Of a stretch of DNA of 64,000 nt, positions 50,978-59,732 are shown in pieces. Position 1 is the stretch's first letter, and each line of letters opens with the position of its first letter. The translations under genes and the position numbers were made by a program. A model generated the notes under the pieces. That model worked only from the letters and a program-made list of their open reading frames with translations. It did no database searches and had not been told where the DNA came from. Source of the stretch: Dongia_B sp035539075. Its GTDB lineage: Bacteria > Pseudomonadota > Alphaproteobacteria > Dongiales > Dongiaceae. Where the stretch lies: the NCBI GenBank assembly GCA_035539075.1, contig DATLJB010000038.1:19374-83373 (forward strand), in the 5' to 3' direction.

Positions 50978-53550
50978 GCCGCCCCCTGCGTGATCGCCGG
51001 CCGCGCGCCGCTCTCCTGCGTCGAGGCAGGCGGCAAGGGCAGAATGGTCAAGGTGACGATCGTCACTTCCGCTGAAATGTCGGGCGGCGAGATCAGCAGA
51101 TAGGCCTCTTCATCGAGGGCGGTGAACTGCATGCCGTCGAGGCGGCAGTGCAACGCCCGAAGGCTCGACCTGTCCAGCACATCGATTTCCGCGCAAGCCA
51201 TGGCGGCGGACGAGGTTTCGCCGCGTTGGGCACAGATGCTGCGAATAAGGCCATGCTGCAGGAAACTCGCCAAAGGCAAGGCCACCACGCCACCGAGATG
51301 GCGCCGCAACAGCGGCAGCCGCAGCCGCAACTCGCCGCCGGCAGTCACCAGGCACGTCACTTGGCAGGCGGAGGTGCGACCATCCCTGATGATCTGCGCT
51401 TCGACATGCGCCGCCATCTGATCGGCCAGCAGGACGGAAGACGAGAGACCGAAGGCCGCCATGCCGTAGGCGCAGGAATTGAGCGCCGACAAGGCAGCCA
51501 TCGAGCCGCCGAGCCACATGGGCGGCGCCTCGGCCTGCATTGCCGAAGGCAGGCCCATGGCCGCCTGGAACTTTCCGACATGGTCGCTATCGATCATGTC
51601 GTAGAGCAGATAGGTGCCAAGGTTGACGTCATGCTTCATGACGCCATAGCTCTGCTGTTCGCCGAGCGAGGGAAAGGCAAGCAGGCGCAGGACCGTCAGC
51701 GTGCTCCAATCCCGCAATATCTGCAGATTGGCGGCAAGGTCGATCTTCAATTCCCGTGCTGCAGTATCGAAGAAGCCGGCAAAGGAGCGCGCCGCCACCT
51801 GCAGCTCGCGGCAGAATGCCTGTTGCTCACGTGGACGGATCTCTTCTTCATGCTGCACTATGCCGTCTTCATAGGCCCGGACTGAGCCATTCGGTGCCGA
51901 AAAGACCTGCTCCACTACGGCGATATTGCGCATGAGGAACAATTTGGTAGCCGGCGTGACGACGGTGCTGTCCATATAGCCGGCCGCCGTATCGGCTTCG
52001 GGAAGGTCGACGAAGCGCTCGTCGACCGTGGCAAGATAGACACCGTGCAGCCGCTGCCGCATCCCCTCGCGATCGAGAATCCCACGCAGCGAGCGCTGGA
52101 TCGTCCCGGTATAGCCGAGGTCGACCAGGATGAGGTCGGAACAGCTATCGAATTCCGGCACCGCCCTGCGCAGATGCGTCATTAGCTGGTCGCGCATGAC
52201 TTTGGAAAGGCTGGCGATGTCCGCACCATCCAATATTCGCGGCAGATCGCCCGCGAAAGTCTTGCCGTCGATGACGCCGCCTTCGATGCCCGCGAAATAG
52301 CGCCTGACCGAGGGCAGGTCGACCTTGAGAAAGGCCTGGACGGCGGCTTCGTTCAACGCATGACAGGTTTCGAATACGTCCTGCAGGGGACCCGCTTCCT
52401 GCAGATTGGCGACCAGGGCGACGCGCCGGTTGATCTCCACGTAATGGGCCGCCTCCGGCTGGCTCTCACGCCAAAGCTGATAAGGCAGATAGCCGTCGCG
52501 GCCGAGGAACAGGATCGCCGCCTTGCCTCCCGCCTTGACAATCTTCGCCACGCGCTGCCGGAGGAACTGCTGAAAGCCGGCGAGCAGGGGCCCGAAGATT
52601 GCCGCCCCTTCGCGTTTCTCGGGGGACAAGGCCGGAAGCTGGGAGAGCGCGGTCCGGCGCAAAAGGTGGAAGCCGCCATCCAGACGATGACTGAAATCCG
52701 GCCGCTTCGACTGCAGCAGCTGCGCGGCGAAGCTTTCCCGGGTCAGCAGCGGCAAGATCGGTTCCTGCGGCTGCGGATAGTGCACGGCATCGATGCCGAA
52801 GGCGCGGGCACCGAGAATATCGGCGACCGGGTTGTCGCCGATATGAATTGCCTCGGCCCCGCGATATCCCTCGCCGCGCGTCACACGGTCGAACAATGTC
52901 GCCATCTTGCTGGTGCGATGGTCGGCCGAAGTATAGATGAAATCGGCCACCAGATCGGGCACGCAGTGGCTGAGAAGCCGCTTCAGCTGATCCGCCGACC
53001 AGTAGGTATCGGAAATGAAGCCGATGCGCAGCGGCTGCCGCCGCACCAGGGCTTCCCGGGCCAGTTGCAGGATTTCCGGATTGACCAGGCAAAGGTCGAG
53101 TTCGGCTTGGAACTCCGCCGCGACCAACGTTTCAATCGTCACATCATCGAGACCGAGCGCATGGCGCGGCAGACGGCGATAAATTTCAGCGATCGTGACT
53201 TCGCTGGAATTGATATCGGCGACGCTCTTCTGACGGGCCCGCAACTCCGCGAGAATCCGGCTCTGAACGAAGGATTCGGCAAGACCGGGATGGCTCGCCG
53301 CGATCGGCAGGTGATGGAAGGCGCGCTCGAAAACCCCGTCAGGCGCGGTGCAGCGACGCAGCAGAAGCGTATCGAACACATCGAAGGTGATGACCGATTT
53401 CTGTCCCGCCGCCATCAGGCGACGCGCTTGTGCCACGCCCGCTTTCTGCCGGGATACGCCCGCATCGGGAGCGCCGAGATCCAACGGGGCGATATCTGCC
53501 GTCAGCGGCGGCCATGAGCCCAGTTGCGTAGGGGGAAGTGGAGCCGTCAT
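50974..53550 (-). CDS. large HAD-superfamily protein (COG5610-like) at the end of the flagellar cluster
   Basis: The protein has 858 residues. The N-terminal HAD domain (about 50-265) shows motif I ITFDVFDTLLLRR, motif II GFISDTYWSADQL and the acidic motif IHIGDNPVADILGARAFGID. A second Rossmann-like module spans about 350-560, with AAILFLGRDGYLPYQLW and LILVDLGYTGTIQRSLRG. The remaining 290 residues are not recognised. This composite architecture occurs in surface-polysaccharide clusters (COG5610, predicted hydrolase). It lies 30 bp downstream of flgL and overlaps the methyltransferase gene, suggesting glycan synthesis or modification tied to the flagellum. No glycosyltransferase motif is obvious. 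Confidence 0.8.
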   Translation of the reverse strand: MTAPLPPTQLGSWPPLTADIAPLDLGAPDAGVSRQKAGVAQARRLMAAGQKSVITFDVFDTLLLRRCTAPDGVFERAFHHLPIAASHPGLAESFVQSRILAELRARQKSVADINSSEVTIAEIYRRLPRHALGLDDVTIETLVAAEFQAELDLCLVNPEILQLAREALVRRQPLRIGFISDTYWSADQLKRLLSHCVPDLVADFIYTSADHRTSKMATLFDRVTRGEGYRGAEAIHIGDNPVADILGARAFGIDAVHYPQPQEPILPLLTRESFAAQLLQSKRPDFSHRLDGGFHLLRRTALSQLPALSPEKREGAAIFGPLLAGFQQFLRQRVAKIVKAGGKAAILFLGRDGYLPYQLWRESQPEAAHYVEINRRVALVANLQEAGPLQDVFETCHALNEAAVQAFLKVDLPSVRRYFAGIEGGVIDGKTFAGDLPRILDGADIASLSKVMRDQLMTHLRRAVPEFDSCSDLILVDLGYTGTIQRSLRGILDREGMRQRLHGVYLATVDERFVDLPEADTAAGYMDSTVVTPATKLFLMRNIAVVEQVFSAPNGSVRAYEDGIVQHEEEIRPREQQAFCRELQVAARSFAGFFDTAARELKIDLAANLQILRDWSTLTVLRLLAFPSLGEQQSYGVMKHDVNLGTYLLYDMIDSDHVGKFQAAMGLPSAMQAEAPPMWLGGSMAALSALNSCAYGMAAFGLSSSVLLADQMAAHVEAQIIRDGRTSACQVTCLVTAGGELRLRLPLLRRHLGGVVALPLASFLQHGLIRSICAQRGETSSAAMACAEIDVLDRSSLRALHCRLDGMQFTALDEEAYLLISPPDISAEVTIVTLTILPLPPASTQESGARPAITQGAA

Positions 53551-53580
53551 GACCTGTACCCGTGCCAGATGATAATCGCG

Positions 53581-54483
53581 TCAGAGATAGTCGGTAAGGT
53601 GGACCTTCATCACGATCGACAGCGCCGAATAGGACGCCTGCAATTGCGTCTGAAGTTCCTGCGCCTTGGCAAGAGCCTCGGCGGAATCGACGTTCTTGAT
53701 ATTGCTGGTGGCGTCATCGAGCAGCGACAGATAGGTCGTCTGGCTCTGCTGGGCGTCCTCCAACCGGCCGGAACTCACGGAGATCGAGGCCTGCAGGTTG
53801 GAGAGATCGGTGATGGCGCTGCCGGCGAGATCGAAAGCGGCGCTGAGTGCTGCGGTATCGACAGGGTCGGTGGTTGCCTGCGACACCAGTTTCGCTGCCC
53901 GCAGGGCTTCCTCGATCGCTGAATTGTCGCCGGTGACGCCATAGGTGATGCTCGAGGTGTCGGAAACCCGCACGGAAGCCTGCTGGGAGTCGCCCTGATA
54001 GTAACTGGTGTCCGCCGTGGTGGCGCTTGCGGGAGTGGTCGCATAGGTGGTCAGGTCGACGGCCGGCTGATCCGTCTGGCTGCCGGCAAAAAGATAGCGC
54101 CCGTTGAGCTGGGTATTGAGTTCGCTGGAGAGGTCTTCCAGCGTCGAGCTGCCCACCGTGTTCAAGGTTGTCGACGCCGTCCCCGACATCGCCGAGCTGA
54201 TCGCCGTTTTCAGGGATGTCAGCAAGGTGATCATATTGCCGACGGCGCTATAGGTCGCCTGACTGCGGTTGCTCGCAACTTTAGTGTTGTCGCTGAAAGA
54301 TTGCGTCTGGGTCGATTCGTTCTGCAGCGTGAGCAATTGCCGCGACTTGTCGCCATAGTCGGCAAAGCTGGTGCCGACCAGGCCGGTCGATTGCTGGATC
54401 GAGGCCTGTGCCTCGGCCCGCTGCACGTTCTTTGCGCCATTGAGAACGCTGTTGAAGAGGCCATAGGTCGAAACGCTTAACAT
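53581..54483 (-). CDS. flgL: flagellar hook-associated protein 3
   Basis: FlgL forms the junction between hook and filament. The 300-residue protein has flagellin-like coiled N- and C-terminal regions: VSTYGLFNSVLNGAKNVQRA at the start, and QTQLQASYSALSIVMKVHLTDYL at the end. The FlgL-type segment LNTQLNGRYLFAGSQTDQP is near residue 130. It is preceded by flgK on the same strand with 27 bp between, and AGGTAGGGC lies before ATG. It is secreted by the flagellar export apparatus. The N-terminus serves as the signal. Confidence 0.92.
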   Translation of the reverse strand: MLSVSTYGLFNSVLNGAKNVQRAEAQASIQQSTGLVGTSFADYGDKSRQLLTLQNESTQTQSFSDNTKVASNRSQATYSAVGNMITLLTSLKTAISSAMSGTASTTLNTVGSSTLEDLSSELNTQLNGRYLFAGSQTDQPAVDLTTYATTPASATTADTSYYQGDSQQASVRVSDTSSITYGVTGDNSAIEEALRAAKLVSQATTDPVDTAALSAAFDLAGSAITDLSNLQASISVSSGRLEDAQQSQTTYLSLLDDATSNIKNVDSAEALAKAQELQTQLQASYSALSIVMKVHLTDYL

Positions 54484-54510
54484 TGCCCTACCTTTCCACG
54501 ACGCCTGGTA

Positions 54511-56271
54511 TCAGCTGGCGACAGCATTGATCAGACTGGTGAACATCGCATTGGCGGTGCTAATCACCTGGGCGGAAGCCGCGTAATAGCTCTGCAGCTG
54601 GCTGATGAGCGCCGTCTGCTCGTCGGTATTGACGCCCGACTGATTGCTGAAACTTGTCGTCAGCGTGCTCAAACTGGCGGCCGACGCGGTGGCATCCGAC
54701 GTGGCATTGCTGGCCCGGGTGGCCATGTCCGAGATCAGGTTTGCGGCATAGCTGGAAAAGCTGGTGGAGGTGCTTCCCAGCCAGCCGGCCGCCGCGAAAT
54801 TGTTGCTGCCGGTCAGGGTGTTATAGAGCGAGGTCACGATGCTGGCATCCGAGGCGCCGATCGCCGTATCGCCCACCGTCAGGGTGGCGCTCTGACCGAG
54901 CTTCCCGGTCGGCAATAGCGAGCTGTTGGAGAGGAGATCGCTGCGGACCGCGAATGTCTGTGCCGAGCTGCCGCCCGTCACCACGTCATTGAGGCCGAAA
55001 TAGCCGGAAACGTCGGCTCCGCCGATCGAACCGGATAAAGTCGAGATCGCCACGCCTCCGCCGCTGCTGTTGCTGACGGTGAGGTGACCGTCGGTGATGC
55101 TGGCGGTCACGCCGCTGATCGCATTGAGGCTATCCAGGACATCCTGGACCGAGGTCGCGGAGGAGAGATCGACATCCTGATAGCTGGTGATCTTGCCGCT
55201 GGAATCGGTCAGCGCCACGCGCAAGGTCGTTCCGCTGGCGGTGGATATCGCATCCGTGGCTGCAACCGTGGTTGTCCCCGTCAGGGATGAGGGCGGGGGC
55301 GAGGCGCTCCCCTGGTTGGTGATTGCATTGATGGCAGAGCTCAGCCCCGAAGCTAGATTGTCGAGCTCATCCTGCGCCTTGACCAGCGTATCGTCCCGCA
55401 TATCGATCAGAGCGCCGATATTGCCGCCGGTGATCTGGCTCGTGATATCGGTGCCGGCCACATAGATGCCGGAAATACCCGTGCCAGAGGAGCCGGAATA
55501 GACGACGCCATCGGAAATCGAGGAGGCGGTGCTATGCGACAGATGATTGACCACCGTACCGTTCAGCAGCGCTTGGTTGCCTCCCGTAAAGATGTGTAGC
55601 TGATCATTGCTGTCGGTGTAGGAACTGATGTTCATATCGCCGGCGATGGTCTGCAGGGCGGTATTGCGCTGATCCTCGAGGTCCGCCGTCGATTCGCCGC
55701 GCGACTTAGCGAGGGCGATCTGCTTGTTGAGGTCGTTGATGTTATCGAGCGCGGAATTGACCTCTGTCACCTTGTCGCCGATCTCCTGGTCGGCCTGCGT
55801 CCGCAGGTCCTGAATGCCGTTGGAGGTGGAGCGGAGATTGGCGGCAAGATCGTCGATGTCGTTGACGACCTGGTTTTTCAAACTGACATCGTCCGGCGTT
55901 GCCTCCAGATTCTGCAAGGCTGTCGCCAGCTTGGTAAGCTGCGAGGAAAGATCGTTGCCGGAAGTGCTGTCCGAGACCTCGCCCAGCAAATTCTGCAGCG
56001 ATGTGTAGTAGTCGGAGGTGGTGGAATCGGCGGCTGACGCCGTGGTCGCGGAAAGGATATCCTTGAGCAGATATTTGTTGACGCTGCTGGTGATGGCGGC
56101 AACGTCGACGCCCGAGCCGCCGCCATTCGTGACCTGCGTCTCCAGGGAGACGGATTTGGCGGTATATCCGTTGACCGTCGCGTTGGAGACATTGGCCGAA
56201 GCCACCGCCAGCTGCTTCTCGATGGCGAGAAGGGAGGATACCGCGGAACTGATGGCGATGTTGAGTGACAT
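54511..56271 (-). CDS. flgK: flagellar hook-associated protein 1
   Basis: FlgK (586 residues) is the first hook-filament junction protein. The N-terminal rod-like segment IAISSAVSSLLAIEKQLAVASANVSNATVNGYTAK is split in family fashion. The FlgK-specific EVNSALDNINDLNKQIALAK and DLEDQRNTALQTIAGDMNI follow, and the C-terminus ALISQLQSYYAASAQVISTANAM closes the coiled pair. GGGAGAG precedes the ATG. The small FlgN-like chaperone gene lies directly upstream, as expected for its partner. Confidence 0.95.
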   Translation of the reverse strand: MSLNIAISSAVSSLLAIEKQLAVASANVSNATVNGYTAKSVSLETQVTNGGGSGVDVAAITSSVNKYLLKDILSATTASAADSTTSDYYTSLQNLLGEVSDSTSGNDLSSQLTKLATALQNLEATPDDVSLKNQVVNDIDDLAANLRSTSNGIQDLRTQADQEIGDKVTEVNSALDNINDLNKQIALAKSRGESTADLEDQRNTALQTIAGDMNISSYTDSNDQLHIFTGGNQALLNGTVVNHLSHSTASSISDGVVYSGSSGTGISGIYVAGTDITSQITGGNIGALIDMRDDTLVKAQDELDNLASGLSSAINAITNQGSASPPPSSLTGTTTVAATDAISTASGTTLRVALTDSSGKITSYQDVDLSSATSVQDVLDSLNAISGVTASITDGHLTVSNSSGGGVAISTLSGSIGGADVSGYFGLNDVVTGGSSAQTFAVRSDLLSNSSLLPTGKLGQSATLTVGDTAIGASDASIVTSLYNTLTGSNNFAAAGWLGSTSTSFSSYAANLISDMATRASNATSDATASAASLSTLTTSFSNQSGVNTDEQTALISQLQSYYAASAQVISTANAMFTSLINAVAS

Positions 56272-56295
56272 CGAAACTCTCCCGTCGCCGTGAAA

Positions 56296-56763
56296 TTAGG
56301 CCTTGTAGCTGGTCTGCCGGTCGATGAAATTCGCCGCCGTTATCTTCCCGTTGGCGCTGTAGGTACCCTGCCTGCCCTGTTCCGCCTGGATGGCCGTCAT
56401 CACCGAGTTGATGCGCCGGCGCGTGGCATCCATGGCGCCGCGCAGCAACCGCATGTTCTCCTGAGTGAGCGATTTCAGCATCTGTCCAGTGGCGACGATC
56501 TGCTCACGCAGATCCTCATCCTCCGACAATTCCTGCGAGCAGGAGCTCAGCACGCCGCGGCTTAGATCACCGAAGCGATCGGTGAGGTGATCCTTCTGCT
56601 CGGCATAGTCCGAGAGCGCTGCCGGCACGCCGCGGGTCAGCAACTCGTTCTCGGAATAGACGACGGTGATCAATTCCTTCATGACGAAGATCAGGTCGGC
56701 AATCGCCAGTTCGTTGAGAATGGGATTTGAAGCGGCATGATTGCCGTTATGGATCGTCGGCAT
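56296..56763 (-). CDS. FlgN-like flagellar chaperone
   Basis: The 155-residue all-helical protein (LNELAIADLIFVMKELITVV, then QKDHLTDRFGDLSRGV and QMLKSLTQENMRLLRGAMDA) fits the FlgN family, cytoplasmic chaperones for FlgK and FlgL. The sequence match is moderate, but it lies 24 bp upstream of flgK in the same operon. The C-terminus GKITAANFIDRQTSYKA is specific to this lineage. GGAGATG precedes ATG. Confidence 0.75.
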   Translation of the reverse strand: MPTIHNGNHAASNPILNELAIADLIFVMKELITVVYSENELLTRGVPAALSDYAEQKDHLTDRFGDLSRGVLSSCSQELSEDEDLREQIVATGQMLKSLTQENMRLLRGAMDATRRRINSVMTAIQAEQGRQGTYSANGKITAANFIDRQTSYKA

Positions 56764-56779
56764 ATCTCACATCTCCGAA

Positions 56780-57109
56780 TTAATGGCTGCGTCGCAATTT
56801 TGTGCCATGCAATGATTTCGCGTAGGCAGCCGCGGCGCTTTGCGCAAAATTGTGCTGCCTGATTTCAGCGACGATCAGATCCCGGTACTGCTTCAGGGAG
56901 TCGCGTAGATCGGTCAGATCCGCCAAGGCCAGCGCCACCTCGAGATTGCGCAGGTCGTGGTGCTGGTCGGGGGAGTTCGCCGCTTTCCCGGCGCGCCTGA
57001 GCGCCTGCAGATCCGGTGCGAACAGGCGGCGGATGCCGGCGACCTGCTGCCGCGCCTGCCGGTCCAACCGATCGAGCTCATCAAAGGCGATTTTTGCCGC
57101 GCTTGTCAT
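56780..57109 (-). CDS. small helical protein between flgE and the FlgN-like gene, unknown
   Basis: This 109-residue helical protein has heptad-like segments (FDELDRLDRQARQQVAGIRRL, read as two blocks) and no membrane span or Cys. The start ATG 57109 falls 14 bp after the flgE stop. A longer frame to 57166 would overlap flgE. I do not recognise the family. Position among flagellar genes and size suggest an export chaperone or hook-assembly factor (FliT- or FlgN-like), but this is only inferred. The C-terminal KSLHGTKLRRSH is basic. Confidence 0.6.
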   Translation of the reverse strand: MTSAAKIAFDELDRLDRQARQQVAGIRRLFAPDLQALRRAGKAANSPDQHHDLRNLEVALALADLTDLRDSLKQYRDLIVAEIRQHNFAQSAAAAYAKSLHGTKLRRSH

Positions 57110-57123
57110 CAACCGCGCCCCGA

Positions 57124-58419
57124 TCAGCGGATCGCCGAGATGAGGTCGTCGAACATCGTCTTGCACGTGCTGATGACCTGCGAGGAAGCGGAGTAGTTCT
57201 GCTGGCAGACGATCATGAGGCTGAGCTGGTCGGCCGTGCTGACATTCGACGACTCGAGACTGCTGCCGTCGATCTTGCCAGACCCGCCCTCGCCGGCGGT
57301 GTGCAAGGTGTAGTTCCCGGAGCTGCCAGTCATCTGATAGACGTTGTCGGACTTCACCATTAAGCCGTCAGCGTTCGGGAAGGTAGCCACGGGAATCTTG
57401 TAGATCGGTACCTTCTGCCCATTATCGTAGGCAGCCGTTACCGTGCCGTCTTTCCCCACCGTGACGCCGGTGAGGTGGCCATAGGCGAAGCCGTCCGGCG
57501 TGTCGCTGCGGATCTCCACCTGCGGATCGTCGGTGGTGGGGGAATATTGCGTCAGGCCATCGGACTGGCCGGAAGTACCGAGATTGACAGAGACGCTGCT
57601 GGCGGCGGCGCCGTCGTCCCAGCTGCTGACGGTGATGGTCGGCGATGTGACGGTCGCGCCGCCCGCATCGGTAATGGTATTCAACGTGCCGTCGGAGTTG
57701 AAGCTGATGGTGTAGGTCGTGTTGCCGCCGATCGTCCCGGTCGTCGTCGTGCTGTCCGTCGGATCGGTTGGATTGCCGTAGGTCATCGTCCAGGTATTGG
57801 CGGCGGTCTTCTCCCAGGTCACAGGCACACTCTGGGCAACACCCAGCGAGTCATAAATGGTGGTGCTGGTATTGAAGGTGTCGCCCACCGCCGCACTGGC
57901 GGGCAGGTTTGCTTTCAGCACATCCGACGTGGAAGCGCCAGCCGAGGTGGCGAATTTATCGACATTGATCGCCTCGAGGCCGGCGGTGCTGTTGGTGGCA
58001 CTCGAGACGATATTTCCGTTGGAATCCGTCGGCCATCCCATCAGATAATAGCCGTTATTCGTCAGATAGCCCTGATCGTCGGTGTCGAAATTGCCGTCGC
58101 GCGTGAAATAGGTCTGCGAGGAATCGTTGTTATAGGTCACAACGAAGAAGCCCGTGCCGTCGATGGCAATGTTGGTCGAGTTGCTGGTCGACCCGATATT
58201 GCCTTGCGCATTGACATTTTGCGTCGCGTTGGCAACGACGCCGCCGGAGGCCAAAGATGAGGAGGTGTTACTGTCATTCACCAGATCATAGAAGCTGGTA
58301 TAGACGGATTTGTAGCCGTAGGTACTGGCATTGGCGAGGTTGTTGGAGATAATTGCCAAGGCCTTGCTCTGGGCATTGATCGCCGAAACGGCGGAATTGA
58401 GTGCGCTGCCGATCGTCAT
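57124..58419 (-). CDS. flgE: flagellar hook protein
   Basis: FlgE (431 residues) polymerises into the hook. The N-terminus SALNSAVSAINAQSKALAII and NNLANASTYGYKSVYTSF is the axial-protein signature. The central D1/D2 region is Thr/Asp/Gly-rich with GTGFFVV and YYLMGWPTDSNGN. The C-terminus LESSNVSTADQLSLMIVCQQ ends the coiled pair. AGGAG stands 6 bp before ATG. It follows flgD with 17 bp between. Confidence 0.95.
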   Translation of the reverse strand: MTIGSALNSAVSAINAQSKALAIISNNLANASTYGYKSVYTSFYDLVNDSNTSSSLASGGVVANATQNVNAQGNIGSTSNSTNIAIDGTGFFVVTYNNDSSQTYFTRDGNFDTDDQGYLTNNGYYLMGWPTDSNGNIVSSATNSTAGLEAINVDKFATSAGASTSDVLKANLPASAAVGDTFNTSTTIYDSLGVAQSVPVTWEKTAANTWTMTYGNPTDPTDSTTTTGTIGGNTTYTISFNSDGTLNTITDAGGATVTSPTITVSSWDDGAAASSVSVNLGTSGQSDGLTQYSPTTDDPQVEIRSDTPDGFAYGHLTGVTVGKDGTVTAAYDNGQKVPIYKIPVATFPNADGLMVKSDNVYQMTGSSGNYTLHTAGEGGSGKIDGSSLESSNVSTADQLSLMIVCQQNYSASSQVISTCKTMFDDLISAIR

Positions 58420-58436
58420 GGCTTGCTCCTGGGGTC

Positions 58437-59129
58437 TTAATTGGTCGCGCTGTGAATGCCGGTGACATCGGCAAGCGGGATGGACAAATCATCGCCGAGC
58501 TGCAGTTCGGTGGTGCCACTCGACGTGGTGACGCCAGTGACGGTGCCGATCGAGGAGATGCTGGTGGAGACGGTCGCACCCGAGCTGTCGACCGAAGACA
58601 CGCTCAAGGTGTAGGCGCCGCTGGTATGGGATGCCCCGTCCGAGTCCGTTCCATCCCAGGAAAAGGAGTGGGCGCCGCTGCTGGTGTCGCCGGTGCCGGT
58701 CCAGACGACATTGCCGTCGGAATCGGTCACCGTCAGCTTGGTGGAAGCGGCGTCACCCGACAGCGTGTATTGCCAATTGGCGCTGCCATCCTGCATCGGC
58801 GCCGTGTCGCCGGTATAGGTGATGCTCTTGTCGATATAGGCGACCCCGTTCGACAGCCCGTAGGAGTTCAAGGTATCGGCGATCGAGGCCAGCTCCAGAC
58901 TCATATTCTCCTGCTGCTCGACCCCCGCGAGGCCGATCAGCTGGCTGGTGAATTCGCTGGTATCGGTGGGGTCCAGCGGATTCTGGTTCTGCAGCTCCGT
59001 CGTCAACAAGGTGAGAAAGGTATTGTAGGCCGTGTTCGCATCGTTGGCCGCCGAAGAGCTGGAGGAACTCGACGAACTCGACGAGCTTGAAGAACTGGAC
59101 GCTGAACTGGCGAGGGCAGTGACGGTCAT
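58437..59129 (-). CDS. flgD: flagellar hook cap protein with polyserine N-terminus
   Basis: FlgD caps and guides hook growth. The conserved N-terminal domain NTAYNTFLTLLTTELQNQNP, then LDPTDTSEFTSQLIGLAGVEQQ (split at ND), is present. The C-terminal Fn3/Tudor-like half (VTDSDGNVVWTGTGDTSSGAH, in blocks) includes FSWDGTDSDG. It is unusual for a run of 16 consecutive Ser at residues 11-26, before the conserved block. It is co-transcribed with flgE and the later genes. A 330-bp gap lies upstream, so this is probably an operon start. Confidence 0.93.
   Translation of the reverse strand: MTVTALASSASSSSSSSSSSSSSSSSAANDANTAYNTFLTLLTTELQNQNPLDPTDTSEFTSQLIGLAGVEQQENMSLELASIADTLNSYGLSNGVAYIDKSITYTGDTAPMQDGSANWQYTLSGDAASTKLTVTDSDGNVVWTGTGDTSSGAHSFSWDGTDSDGASHTSGAYTLSVSSVDSSGATVSTSISSIGTVTGVTTSSGTTELQLGDDLSIPLADVTGIHSATN
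59052..59099 (-). repeat. flgD: 16-serine tract in FlgD, encoded by all six Ser codons
   Basis: Residues 11-26 are all Ser. By codon: TCG five times, TCC three, AGT three, TCT two, AGC two, TCA once. The mixed codons argue for selection on the protein sequence rather than recent slippage of a simple DNA repeat. Confidence 0.9.
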
Positions 59130-59459
59130 TGGCTCCGCTCCGCGATGAGGCGTTAAACCGATCGCGACGCCTGCCGCGATCCATGGCGCAATCGCTTGCG
59201 CTGCTTTTCATGGGTTTTTACGGAGCAGATCGGGCCCGCTAGGCGGGCTATTTCTCAGCCGAGGCCACTAAAACAGCGCCTGGAAATCGCGCGATTATCG
59301 TCGGCGTATGGCGACAGGCAGAGCGGCAGCAAAGGAGGGGCTATCGTGAGGCAGGTCGGCCAAAGGCGGAACGCTGCACAGAGTCTGCAGATCAGCGGGA
59401 AAACGGCGCAATTCGGTATCGAAAAACCTTAGCGTTGCCTGGCTCTCGCGCAAGGCTCG
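59130..59459. other. intergenic region upstream of flgD, 330 bp
   Basis: This is probably the promoter region of the flgD-flgE-...-flgL operon (minus strand). I looked for sigma-54 (TGGCAC-N5-TTGC) and sigma-28-type motifs on that strand and found no good match. GCCGACGATAATC on the minus strand near 59290-59303 is only a broken sigma-28-like -10. Small open frames here are not supported. Confidence 0.4.
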
Positions 59460-59732
59460 TTAGCGGTCATCCTGTACCGGCAGAATATCGTGCGAGGTAC
59501 CGGTAAGGACATGGCCGGAGACAGCCCGCATGATCCGGTCCGTCAAATAGCCCGGCGCCTTTTCCGCGGGGGATTTCAGGGCATCGCGCAAAACGCGCAT
59601 TTCCGCAAGGGCGAGACGCGCAGGCTCGCTTTCCAGCAGCAGCAAATCAGCCGCTTTGCGATCAGCCTCAGGCCAGATCGACAGATTTTCGCCGTATTTC
59701 TGGAGTCTTTCCAGAAAGGCCGCTAGTGGCAT
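59460..59732 (-). CDS. small protein overlapping fliS, possible regulatory partner
   Basis: This 90-residue protein (95 if TTG 59747 is used) overlaps the last 65 bp of fliS. It has the pattern FLERLQKYGENLSIWPEADR then KAADLLLLESEPARLALAEM. This recalls small alphaproteobacterial proteins with a WP...A motif that accompany sigma factors, but the match is from memory and weak. It is helical and has no membrane segment or Cys. It could be an accessory flagellar or anti-sigma-like protein. The overlap with fliS suggests coupled translation. Confidence 0.55.
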   Translation of the reverse strand: MPLAAFLERLQKYGENLSIWPEADRKAADLLLLESEPARLALAEMRVLRDALKSPAEKAPGYLTDRIMRAVSGHVLTGTSHDILPVQDDR

